Origin: Phascolarctobacterium sp.
Lineage (GTDB): Bacteria; Bacillota; Negativicutes; Acidaminococcales; Acidaminococcaceae
Assembly (NCBI GenBank): GCA_030523325.1
Contig: JAUNIS010000018.1
Span: forward strand, 1-49,714
DNA length: 49,714 nt
Direction: 5' to 3'
Below the pieces are notes generated by a model. It was not told where the DNA came from. It saw only the letters and a program-made list of their open reading frames with translations, and searched no databases. Of the stretch, positions 31,138 through 40,296 are shown piece after piece; the first letter of the stretch is position 1; each line of letters starts with the position of its first letter. The translations under genes were made by a program, and so were the position numbers.

Positions 31138-33519
31138 ATGGCTCGCTTTGCTGTTCGAACCTTAGAATTTGATAAAGTAAAAGAAAAGCTAGCCGCAAAG
31201 ACTGCCACAAGTCTTGCGAAAGCTAGCATTGAAGCAATTAAAATCGAAAGTGAATTTGCCAAAGTCAAGTCTTTGCTTGAACAAACAGCTGAAGCAGCTA
31301 GACTTTTAGACGAAGGCAAACGCTTTCCTTTTGGTGGTGTTCATAATATTATTCCCCACGTAAAAAGAGCTGAGCTCGGGGGAACTCTTAATCCTGATGA
31401 GCTTTTAGAAGTCATGACGACGGCGCAAGGCTTCAGCAGTATGAAGGATTTTCTAACTGAAAGCTCTGAGCTTGCGCCTAAGCTTGCAGAAATTTCGCAA
31501 GGCTTAACCGCTCAGATGAAGCTTGTTAAACAAATTAGCAGCGCTATCGATGAGCATGGTGAGGTTATGGATAAGGCGACCACCAAGCTTGCTGGACTTC
31601 GCAATGCCATCATCATTAGTAAAAACCGTGTGAAGGAAAAGCTCGACAGTATCCTTCACGATCCTAATAACCAAAAATTTTTCCAAGAAAATCTTGTCAC
31701 CATGCGCGGGGACCGTTATGTTATTCCTGTGAAGATGGAATACAAGATGAATTTTCCTGGTATCGTTCACGATCAAAGTGGAACAGGGGCAACACTTTTC
31801 ATTGAGCCCATGGCTGTTGTCAATTTAAACAACGATATCAAGCGTTACGTGGCTGAAGAACGTGAAGAGGTTGAGCGTATCCTTAGAACACTTTCCCAAA
31901 ACGTGGGCATGGAAGCTAAAAATCTTTTGAGCTCAACGAATACCATGACGGAGCTGGACGTAATTTGTGCCAAAGCTTACTTAGCTCAAGAACAAGAGGC
32001 GACTCGCCCTGAGCTGACAGTTAATGGTGGCATTGTCATCGAGAAGGGACGTCATCCTTTAATTAGCAAGGACACAGTCGTGCCTCTTGACGTACAACTC
32101 GGGGATAATTTTAATATGCTTTTAATCACCGGTCCTAATACTGGTGGTAAAACTGTAGCCCTAAAGGCTGTTGGTCTCTTTAGCCTGATGGCTCAGACGG
32201 GTATGTTCGTACCAGCAATTCATGCCAAACTACCAGTGTTTAGAGCAATCTATGCAGATATCGGTGACGAGCAATCCATTGAGCAAAGTCTTTCCACCTT
32301 CTCAGCTCATATGACTAATTTAATTGGCATCTTGAACGAGGTTAAGGCCAGAGACCTAGTACTTATCGACGAAATTTGTGCTGGCACAGATCCTAATGAG
32401 GGTGCAGCTCTTGCTATGAGTATGCTTGAGCATTTAAATAATGCAGGCGTCTTTACCATGGTAACGACTCACTATAGCGAGCTCAAGACCTTTGCCTATG
32501 GGCACAAGGGTATGGAAAATGCTTCTGTCGAGTTTGATCCTGAGTCCTTGCGTCCTACTTATAGACTGCTTATGGGTGTGCCTGGTTCATCCAACGCCTT
32601 TAATATTTCACGCAGGCTCGGTCTTGGGGAAGAAATCATTAAGAACGCAGGTCAGCTTTTGAATCAAGAACACGTGCATATGGAAGCAGTTTTAAGTGAA
32701 CTTGATACGGAACGCAGACGCTACGAATCAAGCTCCAATGAAATTGAAGCTCTCAAGAAGGAAGCACAGCAATTACGTAACGTGCTTGCTTATGAAAAGT
32801 CCGAGTTCGAACGCAAAAAGAATGAGATGCTGCGTAAGGCTAGGGAAGAGGCCGATGATATTTATCGCAAGTCTCGACGCGAGTCGGAAGCAGTACTCAA
32901 GGAATTACGTGCTTTAAAAAACGATTTTGATGCTAAAAAATTAGCGGAAAAAGCTGAAGAGGCAAAACAAAAACTGAATAAACATTTTAGCGAGGATGAA
33001 CCTGTTCCCGAGGGAACACCTCTAGACGCAAAGCTTGCGAAAAAGGGTATGTCTGTTTATATTACAAGTCTTACCCAAGGTGGTGTAATTACCGATATTA
33101 ATGGTAAAAACGTCACCGTGCAGGTAGGCATCATGAAAACGACTGTGCCTATGAATAAATGCATCATCACTAAAGCAAAGCCCGCGAATAAGGACGAGGG
33201 TCCAAAATTACGCAAGGGCTTCGAGAAAAAGTCTGGTACAAATTATGCTCATCAAATGTTTGTGAAAAAATCGTCCAGTGCAGCTCAAGAGGTTGATGTA
33301 CGTGGTATGACACTTGATGAAGCAATTCCTGCCGTTGACAAAGCCATTGACGACGCCTTACTCGCCGGTATAACAAAATTACGTGTTATTCATGGTAAAG
33401 GAACCGGCGTGTTGCGTCAAGGACTAACCGCCTACCTTGAAAACTCAAGCTACGTCAAACATATGGAGCTTGCCCCAGCCTTTGAAGGAGGAGCGGGAGC
33501 AACAATCTTAGATCTGTAA
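31138..33519 (+). CDS. mutS2: MutS2 family endonuclease/ATPase
   Basis: A 793-residue protein with the MutS core ATPase (Walker A GPNTGGKT at 332-339, Walker B VLIDEICAGTDP), a long coiled coil (about 520-620), and a C-terminal Smr nuclease domain from about 719 (VDVRGMTLDEA ... HGKGTGVLR). It lacks the N-terminal mismatch-recognition domain of MutS1. Known roles are suppression of recombination and, in Bacillus, rescue of collided ribosomes. A GGGAGG site precedes the ATG. It lies about 100 bases after the U32 gene and may be in the same transcript. Confidence 0.95.
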   Translation: MARFAVRTLEFDKVKEKLAAKTATSLAKASIEAIKIESEFAKVKSLLEQTAEAARLLDEGKRFPFGGVHNIIPHVKRAELGGTLNPDELLEVMTTAQGFSSMKDFLTESSELAPKLAEISQGLTAQMKLVKQISSAIDEHGEVMDKATTKLAGLRNAIIISKNRVKEKLDSILHDPNNQKFFQENLVTMRGDRYVIPVKMEYKMNFPGIVHDQSGTGATLFIEPMAVVNLNNDIKRYVAEEREEVERILRTLSQNVGMEAKNLLSSTNTMTELDVICAKAYLAQEQEATRPELTVNGGIVIEKGRHPLISKDTVVPLDVQLGDNFNMLLITGPNTGGKTVALKAVGLFSLMAQTGMFVPAIHAKLPVFRAIYADIGDEQSIEQSLSTFSAHMTNLIGILNEVKARDLVLIDEICAGTDPNEGAALAMSMLEHLNNAGVFTMVTTHYSELKTFAYGHKGMENASVEFDPESLRPTYRLLMGVPGSSNAFNISRRLGLGEEIIKNAGQLLNQEHVHMEAVLSELDTERRRYESSSNEIEALKKEAQQLRNVLAYEKSEFERKKNEMLRKAREEADDIYRKSRRESEAVLKELRALKNDFDAKKLAEKAEEAKQKLNKHFSEDEPVPEGTPLDAKLAKKGMSVYITSLTQGGVITDINGKNVTVQVGIMKTTVPMNKCIITKAKPANKDEGPKLRKGFEKKSGTNYAHQMFVKKSSSAAQEVDVRGMTLDEAIPAVDKAIDDALLAGITKLRVIHGKGTGVLRQGLTAYLENSSYVKHMELAPAFEGGAGATILDL

Positions 33520-33525
33520 CGATGT

Positions 33526-33595
33526 TCGCAAAATCTTTTGATAAAACTGAATTAGTTAAGAGTTAATAGTTGTGGATGATTTGCGCAGCAAATCC
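33526..33595 (+). repeat. Dispersed palindromic element, copy F
   Basis: A right-half fragment (GCAAAATCTTTTGATAAAA, 33528-33546), then TTAGTTAAGAGTTAA, then a palindrome GATTTGC (33578-33584) / GCAAATC (33588-33594). It lies in the gap between mutS2 and the aminotransferase gene. Confidence 0.6.
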
Positions 33596-33664
33596 AACCG
33601 TAATTGCGCATTCCCTTTTCGTCTACACTAAAAATAAAATTTTCATAAAAGGAGCTGTTTCCCT

Positions 33665-34909
33665 ATGACTACTAACTGTGCAAAGCATGCTTTTGGTAAA
33701 GCTGCTCAAGACAAAATTTTTGGCGCAAACGCTGCAGCCGTACAAGCTATTGCAAAATATGGTAAGGAAAATGTAGTTAACGCCACAATCGGTGCCATTC
33801 TCGACGAAGATGAGCAACTGGTTTGCCTTCCCGTTGTAGAAAAAGTTTTCCGTAGTCTTCCGACTACCGAGCTCATTGCTTATGCTCCCATCTCTGGTCT
33901 GCCCGACTATTTGGAAGCAGTTTTAACGGCTGCCTTTGGTAAATCTCGTCCTAACGCATATCTTGGTGCTGTTGCGACTGCAGGTGGTTCTGGTGGTATT
34001 CACCATGCGATTTGGAATTATCTTGACGATGGCGAGACAGCTCTATGTTCCGATTGGTATTGGGGAGCTTATTCTGTTCTCTGCAAAGATATGCATCGCG
34101 GCTTTACTACTTATAAAATGTTGGACGAAAATAATAAATTTAATCTGGCCGATTTAAAAGAAAAAGTTTTTGCTCTCTTAGAAAAGCAAGATAATTTACT
34201 TTATCTTTTAAATACCCCGGCTCATAATCCAACCGGTTATTCTTTAACTGAAGATGATATGGAAGGCATGTTGGCAATTTTGAAAGAAGCAGCTAAGCTT
34301 CCTAATAAACATATCACACTCTTTTTAGACGTTGCTTATATCGATTATGCAGGTGAGACGGAAGAAGTTCGTAAAATTTTCAAGAAATTAGAAAACCTTC
34401 CGGCAAATCTTTTAACCATCGTTGGTTATTCTATGTCCAAGGGCTTTACCATGTACGGCCAAAGAACTGGTGCAATGATTGGTGTATCCTCTGATCCCGA
34501 TGTTATTCAAGAATTCAAAGACATCAACCAATATACCTCTCGTGCAACTTGGTCCAACATTAACCGTCCAGCTATGAAGACTTTGGCAACAATTTATAAT
34601 GATCCTGAGCTCTTGGCACAAGTTATTAAGGAAAGAGATTTCTATTATCAAATGATTAAGGCTCGTGCCGATCTTTTCTGCAAAGAAGCTGCTGAATGTG
34701 GTTTGCCCATGCTACCCTATGTAGCTGGCTTCTTCCTGTCCATACCAGCGAAAGATCCTGATGCTATCTGCGAACTTTTACACGACGACAATATTTTCGC
34801 AGTTCCTCTGGCAGCCGGCGTACGCGTTGCGGTATGTGCAGTTCCCTTAAAGAAAATCGCTGGTATGGCAGCAAAGATTAATGCGGCAATGAAGAAGGTC
34901 GGCGAATAA
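33665..34909 (+). CDS. Aminotransferase class I/II (aspartate/aromatic type)
   Basis: A 414-residue PLP-dependent aminotransferase. The PLP lysine is Lys259 in YSMSKGFTMYGQRTG, with the AHNPTGYSLT substrate loop and the DVAYIDY motif upstream. The pattern resembles AspC/TyrB rather than the broad alanine type. It should move amino groups between an amino acid and a 2-oxoacid; the substrate is unclear. AAAGGAG lies eight bases before the start. The nucleoside kinase gene follows 12 bases downstream. Confidence 0.9.
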   Translation: MTTNCAKHAFGKAAQDKIFGANAAAVQAIAKYGKENVVNATIGAILDEDEQLVCLPVVEKVFRSLPTTELIAYAPISGLPDYLEAVLTAAFGKSRPNAYLGAVATAGGSGGIHHAIWNYLDDGETALCSDWYWGAYSVLCKDMHRGFTTYKMLDENNKFNLADLKEKVFALLEKQDNLLYLLNTPAHNPTGYSLTEDDMEGMLAILKEAAKLPNKHITLFLDVAYIDYAGETEEVRKIFKKLENLPANLLTIVGYSMSKGFTMYGQRTGAMIGVSSDPDVIQEFKDINQYTSRATWSNINRPAMKTLATIYNDPELLAQVIKERDFYYQMIKARADLFCKEAAECGLPMLPYVAGFFLSIPAKDPDAICELLHDDNIFAVPLAAGVRVAVCAVPLKKIAGMAAKINAAMKKVGE

Positions 34910-34921
34910 AGGGGGTCCTTT

Positions 34922-36589
34922 ATGTTAAATATCAAACTTCCAAGCGGTGTCGTACAAATTTTTGAAGAGGGAATTCGTCCTCTTGATATTGCTAGCAAGG
35001 TTCAAAGCCAATTTTCGGCTCCGATTGTGGAGGGCATCTTCAATAATGTTGAGACCGATTTACAAACTCCTTTAACAAAAGATGGTTCCATTGATTTCAT
35101 AACCCTTAATAACGAGTTGGGTATGAGAGTTTATGCTAATACCTTGTTGATGATGCTTTTGAGTACTTGTCGCAAGTATTATCCTCATGTTGATTTAGAG
35201 GTGCGCAATACCTTAGGTGCTGCTCTTTATGTAAAGATTGTACGCGGTTCCTTGAGCAATGAAGATATCCTTAATTTGCAAATGCTCATGGTAAATCTTG
35301 TGCAAAAGCATACGCCCATCACCATGCAAAAGATAACTCGTGATGAATGTCTTGCTCTCAATTTAGATCCTAACTGTGACGAAGACCGCAAGGGTATCGT
35401 AGGTCTTTTACAGGAGGAAGAGAAGGTTAATTTGTATGAACTCTTGGGCAATAGAGCATTCTTCTTTGGTAAGCTTTGTCCCCATTGCGGTTACGTTTCT
35501 AAGTTTGAGCTTTTCCCTTGGGACGAGGGCGTTATCATTAACTATCCTCGCCCTCACATGTGGCATGATCTTGTTCATTTTGGAGACAATCATGAGCTCA
35601 TCCACAAGGTTTTCCAAGAGTCCAACGAATGGGCCCATCTCATTCATTGTGGAACAGTTGCCAGCTTTAATCGTGTGAACAGACTAGGCTACAGCAATAA
35701 GGTTATTCTCGTTGCGGAAGCTCTGCACGAAAAGAAAATTATTGCCATGGCAGATGAAATTGCTGCGAAAAAGGATAAGGTGAAGCTGGTGTTAATTGCA
35801 GGACCTTCCTCTTCTGGCAAAACATCGACATGCCAAAGACTTTCTATTCATCTCGGAGTTAACGGGCTGAGGACCATTCCTCTTTCTATGGATGATTATT
35901 ATCTAGAAAGAGAAAAGACTCCTCGCAAGGCTGATGGATCCTACGATTTTGAATGCGTTGAAGCAATAGATTTGCCATTATTTAATGAGCATATGAAAAA
36001 ACTTCTCGCTGGTGAAAGCGTGCGCATGCCTAAATATAATTTTAAGACGGGCTTGCGTGAATGGAAGGAGCAAGAGCTGCAATTACATGATGGAGAAATT
36101 CTCTTGGTAGAAGGTATTCACGGTTTGAATCCACGTCTGACCGAGTCCATACCTCGTGAAAACAAAATTAAAATCTACGTATCTGCTCTGACTCCTATGA
36201 GCCTCGATAATTATAATCGCATTAACACTACTGACGTTCGTCTCATGCGTCGTATGGTACGTGATAATCAGTTCCGCAGTCATAATGCTCTAAAAACCTT
36301 GGAGTTATGGGACGACGTACGTGCCGGCGAAGAAAAATATATCTTTCCGTTCCAAGACAGTGCTGACTTAATGTTCAACACGACTTTGATTTATGAGCTG
36401 GCAGTCTTGAAGAAATACGCGGAGCCATTACTTAAGGATGTGCCTTACGAATCTGGCAAGCCTTACATGACAGCTCAACGTCTTCTGCTTCTCTTAAAGT
36501 CTGTGGAAACAATCGATGACAGCGATATCCCTAACACCTCCATTCTTCGTGAATTTGTAGGAGGAAGCGTCTTTAGGGATGCACTCTAA
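34922..36589 (+). CDS. Nucleoside kinase with N-terminal TGS-like domain
   Basis: A 555-residue protein. Residues 1-65 resemble a TGS domain (LPSGVVQIFEEGIRPLDIASKV). The middle resembles the threonyl-tRNA synthetase second-domain-like region found in this family. The C-terminal half is a uridine kinase-type P-loop kinase: GPSSSGKT (294-301), MDDYYLEREKTPR (substrate loop) and VEGIHGLNP. Family members phosphorylate nucleosides such as uridine or cytidine. Two CxxC-type residues (CPHCGYVSKF) lie in the middle. It is preceded by GGGGG and co-transcribed with the aminotransferase. Confidence 0.88.
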   Translation: MLNIKLPSGVVQIFEEGIRPLDIASKVQSQFSAPIVEGIFNNVETDLQTPLTKDGSIDFITLNNELGMRVYANTLLMMLLSTCRKYYPHVDLEVRNTLGAALYVKIVRGSLSNEDILNLQMLMVNLVQKHTPITMQKITRDECLALNLDPNCDEDRKGIVGLLQEEEKVNLYELLGNRAFFFGKLCPHCGYVSKFELFPWDEGVIINYPRPHMWHDLVHFGDNHELIHKVFQESNEWAHLIHCGTVASFNRVNRLGYSNKVILVAEALHEKKIIAMADEIAAKKDKVKLVLIAGPSSSGKTSTCQRLSIHLGVNGLRTIPLSMDDYYLEREKTPRKADGSYDFECVEAIDLPLFNEHMKKLLAGESVRMPKYNFKTGLREWKEQELQLHDGEILLVEGIHGLNPRLTESIPRENKIKIYVSALTPMSLDNYNRINTTDVRLMRRMVRDNQFRSHNALKTLELWDDVRAGEEKYIFPFQDSADLMFNTTLIYELAVLKKYAEPLLKDVPYESGKPYMTAQRLLLLLKSVETIDDSDIPNTSILREFVGGSVFRDAL

Positions 36590-36692
36590 TCTTTAGTTCG
36601 ACCTTTAAATCGTTACTGTTGAAGCAATTCAAATGCGTAATTCTTATCTACTTCAAACAATTATTTATTATTAAGCAAAGGAGCGATTACCC

Positions 36693-37469
36693 ATGGACCC
36701 TCAAGTTTTGTATTCTGTTGAAAATGGTATTGCAACAATTACCATGAACCGTCCGAAATCTTTGAACAGCATGAACGATGGCTTAATCGATGGCTTGCAT
36801 GCTGCAATTACCAAAGCCCTTACTGACCAAGCAGTTCGCTGCGTAGTATTAACCGGTAATGGTAAAGCTTTCTGTGCAGGCGGTGACCTGAGCTTTTTGA
36901 ATGGTCTCACTGGTACCGCAGAAAAGAAAAACTTCATTAACAAGGTTGGTGCTGTTGCTAAACGTCTCATGACCATGGAGAAGCCTGTTATCGCCTGGGT
37001 TAATGGCGTAGCAGCTGGTGCAGGTGTAAACCTAATGCTTGCTTGTGACCTTGTTTACTGCTCTAGTAAATCAAGATTTGCTGAATCTTTCGCAAAGGTA
37101 GGTTTAATTCCTGATTGCGGCGGTCTCTATCTTCTTCCAAAAGCAATTGGCGTACAAAAAGCAAAAGAATTAATGTTCACTGCCGATTTAATTGACGCAC
37201 CAACTGCTGAAAAATTTGGCATGGTTAATCATGTTTGCGATGACGAGGTTTTAAAGGATGAGGTCTATAAAATGGCAGCTCGTCTTGCAAAATCTGCTCC
37301 GCTTTCTATTGGTCTTACCAAAAAATATCTCAATGATACAGATTTGACTATAGATGAAGTGCTCGCTATCGAAGAGACGACGCAACCCTTACTCATGGGC
37401 ACTGACGATTGCAAGGAAGGTATTGCAGCCTTTTACGAAAAACGTGAAGCTGTTTTCAACGGAAAATAA
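36693..37469 (+). CDS. Enoyl-CoA hydratase/isomerase family, isomerase-like
   Basis: A 258-residue crotonase-fold enzyme. The oxyanion-hole motif AFCAGGDL is at 59-66. The two catalytic glutamates of enoyl-CoA hydratase are replaced (Val112-Asn113 in place of Glu144, Phe133 in place of Glu164), while Asp141 is in LIPDCGG, the pattern of Delta3-Delta2 enoyl-CoA isomerases and PaaG. So double-bond isomerisation is more likely than hydration. An AAAGGAG site is upstream. It is followed by a strong terminator and is a single-gene unit. Confidence 0.88.
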   Translation: MDPQVLYSVENGIATITMNRPKSLNSMNDGLIDGLHAAITKALTDQAVRCVVLTGNGKAFCAGGDLSFLNGLTGTAEKKNFINKVGAVAKRLMTMEKPVIAWVNGVAAGAGVNLMLACDLVYCSSKSRFAESFAKVGLIPDCGGLYLLPKAIGVQKAKELMFTADLIDAPTAEKFGMVNHVCDDEVLKDEVYKMAARLAKSAPLSIGLTKKYLNDTDLTIDEVLAIEETTQPLLMGTDDCKEGIAAFYEKREAVFNGK

Positions 37470-37493
37470 ATGTAAAATTTTCTTAACGACATG

Positions 37494-37524
37494 AAAGCTC
37501 GAGCATTTTCGCTCGGGCTTTTTT
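37494..37524 (+). terminator. Rho-independent terminator
   Basis: Bases 37494-37504 pair with 37511-37521 (one G-U pair; loop ATTTTC), followed by T. Confidence 0.9.
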
Positions 37525-37583
37525 GTTATCTGCAAAAAAATAATTGTTCGTATTGTGGGGTATAAAATTAAATTGAAATATGT

Positions 37584-37589
37584 TATAAT
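37584..37589 (+). promoter_or_regulatory. -10 box of ABC exporter gene
   Basis: A consensus TATAAT lies about 40 bases before the start. No convincing -35 box at the right spacing is visible. Confidence 0.35.
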
Positions 37590-37628
37590 ACAAAGTGAAT
37601 CTGTGTGCATTTTTTAAGGAAGTAAAAT

Positions 37629-39344
37629 TTGAAAAATTTATTTGCATATTATCAACCATACAAGACGACCTTAGCCATTACTTTAGGGACAGCCGTAATC
37701 ATTTCCCTTATGGAATTATGCTTTCCTATGTATTTGCGTTATATCTTAAATACCATTCTTCCCACTGGAGATATGGGTGAGCTATTAAAAAACGCAGGTC
37801 TTCTGTTTGCTCTTTACATGGTAGCAGTGCTTGGCAATTATTTAGTAATGCTTAAGGGACGCACTATCGGGGCTTATATCGAGCGAGACATGCGCAGAGC
37901 AATCTTTCAACATGTGGAGAGCTTAAGCTTTTCCTTCTTCGATAACCAACGCGTAGGTCAGCTTGTTTCTCGCATCGTCAGTGATGTAGGGGAGATTCGC
38001 GAAATTATTTTTCTCGGTCCCAACTATTTAATCGTCTGCGTCATCTTTATGATCGGTACCATTGCTATGCTTTTTTCTATTAATTGGAAGCTGGCTCTTG
38101 TTGTTAATGTGCTTTTAATCCTTAAGGCTGTAGACAGTGTTAATACGAATAAAAAGCTTAAGATTGCAGGGCGTGCGGCCCGCACAGAAACTGGTAATAT
38201 CAGTGCCTTTACCACGGAAAGTCTTTCTGCGATTCGGGTGGTGCAAGCCTTTGACAATGTTAATCTAGAAACCTCCAAGCTGGATGAACATGCTGATAAT
38301 TTACTAAAGGCTCGTCAAAAAAATTTCAGCCTTTTGGGTCACAGCAATTCGGCAATGGTTTTCTTTACAAATATTACGAATCTCGTCATCATCGTCATTG
38401 GTGGTTATTTAATCGCAATTGATGAGATGAGCATGGCAGATTTAATAACCTTTATTTTATACGTTTCCGTTTTCGTTCGACCTGTCCTGCGGCTCAATGC
38501 TCTTGCAGATTTATGCCAAAAGGGTATGGCAAGCTATGCTCGCTTTGCAGAGTTCATGGGTCTCGAGCCCGAGATTCTCGACAAGGCAGATTCAATAGAT
38601 GCAGGTCATTTAAAGGGTAATATATCTTTTAAAAACGTAACCTTTGCTTATGCAGGGCAAGAGGCTGTATTGAAGAATTTTTCCTTGGATATTAAAGCCG
38701 GGGAACGCATTGCTTTTGTAGGAGGAACTGGGGTTGGTAAATCGACCTTGCTAAACCTTGTGCCTCGCTTTTACGAGCCTTTAAGCGGCTGCATCACTAT
38801 TGATGGACGAGATATTAAGGACTTTACCCTAAGGTCGTTGCGTAATAATATTGGCGTTGTCGCTCAAGATGTCTTCCTTTTTTCCGATAGCATTCGCAAT
38901 AATATAGAATATGGTAAGCCTGGTGCTTCCTTCCGCGAGATTCAAGAGGCCGCATCCTACGCTGAAGCCGACCGTTTTATCGATAAATTAGCCGAACGTT
39001 ATGCCACGAAGGTTGGTGAACGAGGAGTAAAATTATCTGGCGGACAAAAGCAAAGAATCGCTATCTCCCGGGTTTTCTTAAAAAATCCTCCTATTCTTAT
39101 CCTAGACGAAGCAACATCGGCTTTGGATAATGAAACAGAAAAAGCAATCCAACAATCTCTCGCTAAGCTTTCCCAAAACAGAACCACACTTGTAGTTGCT
39201 CATCGTTTGGCAACCATTCGTAATGTGGATCGCATTGTCGTCATCAGCCAAGAAGGTATCCTCGAACAAGGAACACATGACGAACTAATCGCGAAATGTG
39301 GGGAATACTACAAACTTTATATGACGCAGTTTGAAAAGGAATAA
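37629..39344 (+). CDS. ABC exporter (fused permease and ATPase)
   Basis: A 571-residue MsbA/LmrA-like half-transporter. Residues 1-310 hold six transmembrane helices; residues 340-571 are the ATPase with Walker A GGTGVGKST (365-373), signature LSGGQ (469-473), Walker B ILILDEATSALD and H-loop AHRLATIR. It should act as a homodimer exporting lipids, drugs or peptides. It starts with TTG at 37629; AAGGAAG lies seven bases upstream and there is no ATG close enough, so the TTG is believed. A single-gene unit. Confidence 0.94.
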   Translation: MKNLFAYYQPYKTTLAITLGTAVIISLMELCFPMYLRYILNTILPTGDMGELLKNAGLLFALYMVAVLGNYLVMLKGRTIGAYIERDMRRAIFQHVESLSFSFFDNQRVGQLVSRIVSDVGEIREIIFLGPNYLIVCVIFMIGTIAMLFSINWKLALVVNVLLILKAVDSVNTNKKLKIAGRAARTETGNISAFTTESLSAIRVVQAFDNVNLETSKLDEHADNLLKARQKNFSLLGHSNSAMVFFTNITNLVIIVIGGYLIAIDEMSMADLITFILYVSVFVRPVLRLNALADLCQKGMASYARFAEFMGLEPEILDKADSIDAGHLKGNISFKNVTFAYAGQEAVLKNFSLDIKAGERIAFVGGTGVGKSTLLNLVPRFYEPLSGCITIDGRDIKDFTLRSLRNNIGVVAQDVFLFSDSIRNNIEYGKPGASFREIQEAASYAEADRFIDKLAERYATKVGERGVKLSGGQKQRIAISRVFLKNPPILILDEATSALDNETEKAIQQSLAKLSQNRTTLVVAHRLATIRNVDRIVVISQEGILEQGTHDELIAKCGEYYKLYMTQFEKE

Positions 39345-39388
39345 AGTTTTGACGCCAGCAATTTTTTTAATGTGGAATTCGGAATTGA

Positions 39389-39425
39389 AGAAGGATTTTG
39401 CGAAGCAAAATCCTTTGATCAAGAT
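39389..39425 (+). repeat. Dispersed palindromic element, copy G
   Basis: GAAGGATTTTGC / GCAAAATCC palindrome (39393-39401 with 39405-39413), then TTTGATC. Confidence 0.65.
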
Positions 39426-39474
39426 TGAGAAATCTTTACTGTCGATGTTTAAATCGAATGGGAGAAACAAAACG

Positions 39475-39600
39475 AATTAGCAAAGAGCAATGAGCAATTG
39501 CGGATGAATTCGCTTAGCAAATTCTTTGATTAAATTGAAATAAATCTGTAGATTGAATTTGCGAACTGTTGACTAACTCTTAACTCTTAACTTTTAACTA
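39475..39600 (+). repeat. Dispersed palindromic element, copy H (degenerate)
   Basis: GAATTAGCAAAGAGCAATGAGCAATTG is followed by a decayed palindrome (39507-39524), CTTTGATTAAA, and a tail of CTAACTCTTAACTCTTAAC repeats just before trmK. Confidence 0.6.
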
Positions 39601-39615
39601 TCCTCGAGGTGACGC

Positions 39616-40296
39616 ATGAACATCGGCTCACGCCTTACTGCAGTCGGACGTTTAATCGAAGATTGTGCAGTTCTTGCCGACATCGGCACGGACCACGCTT
39701 ATCTACCGACTTATTTAATAGAACAAAAGAAAATACACAAGGCTTTGGCCTGCGATATTGCTGAAGGTCCGTGCGAGGCGGCTCGTCAAACCATAGCGAT
39801 ACACGGACTAAAACAGCAAATCGAAGTACGACTAGGGGGCGGCTTAACGGTGCTTGCGCCTTACGAAGCCGACAGCATTGCGATTTGTGGGATGGGCGCA
39901 AGCACTATCGTGCAAATCTTGGAGGAATCTCCAGCCGTGTTCGAGAGCGCCAAACAATTAGTACTTCAACCTATGGCTGGAGCAGCAAGTTTACGTAAAT
40001 GGTTAGGTGAGCACGGCTGGGAGATTAACGCAGAATGTTTAGTCGATGACGAACCACATTTTTACGAAATCATTTCCGCAAGAAAAGGTAATGTGAAAAA
40101 TTATAACACTGCCGAGCTCTATTTAGGACCACAAATCTTAGCTAATAAGCCAGAACTTTTTCATAAGCATGTTTTACGGCAATGCCAAACCCTTGAACGT
40201 TTGCTTACGAACATGGGAAAGAGCGAAAAAGCGAAGGCTTCAGATAAATACCAAGAAACACTTGAACTTTTACAGTTGTTGGAGGGATACAAATGA
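39616..40296 (+). CDS. trmK: tRNA (adenine(22)-N1)-methyltransferase TrmK
   Basis: A 226-residue SAM-dependent enzyme that methylates A22 in the D-loop of tRNA. The SAM-binding motif ADIGTDHAYLP is at about 21-31 and CGMGAS at about 95-100. Length and the C-terminal coiled coil match the family in Bacillota, where it is essential in some species. The stop overlaps the next start (ATGA), the usual trmK-nif3 arrangement. A GAGGTGA lies six bases before the ATG. Confidence 0.93.
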   Translation: MNIGSRLTAVGRLIEDCAVLADIGTDHAYLPTYLIEQKKIHKALACDIAEGPCEAARQTIAIHGLKQQIEVRLGGGLTVLAPYEADSIAICGMGASTIVQILEESPAVFESAKQLVLQPMAGAASLRKWLGEHGWEINAECLVDDEPHFYEIISARKGNVKNYNTAELYLGPQILANKPELFHKHVLRQCQTLERLLTNMGKSEKAKASDKYQETLELLQLLEGYK

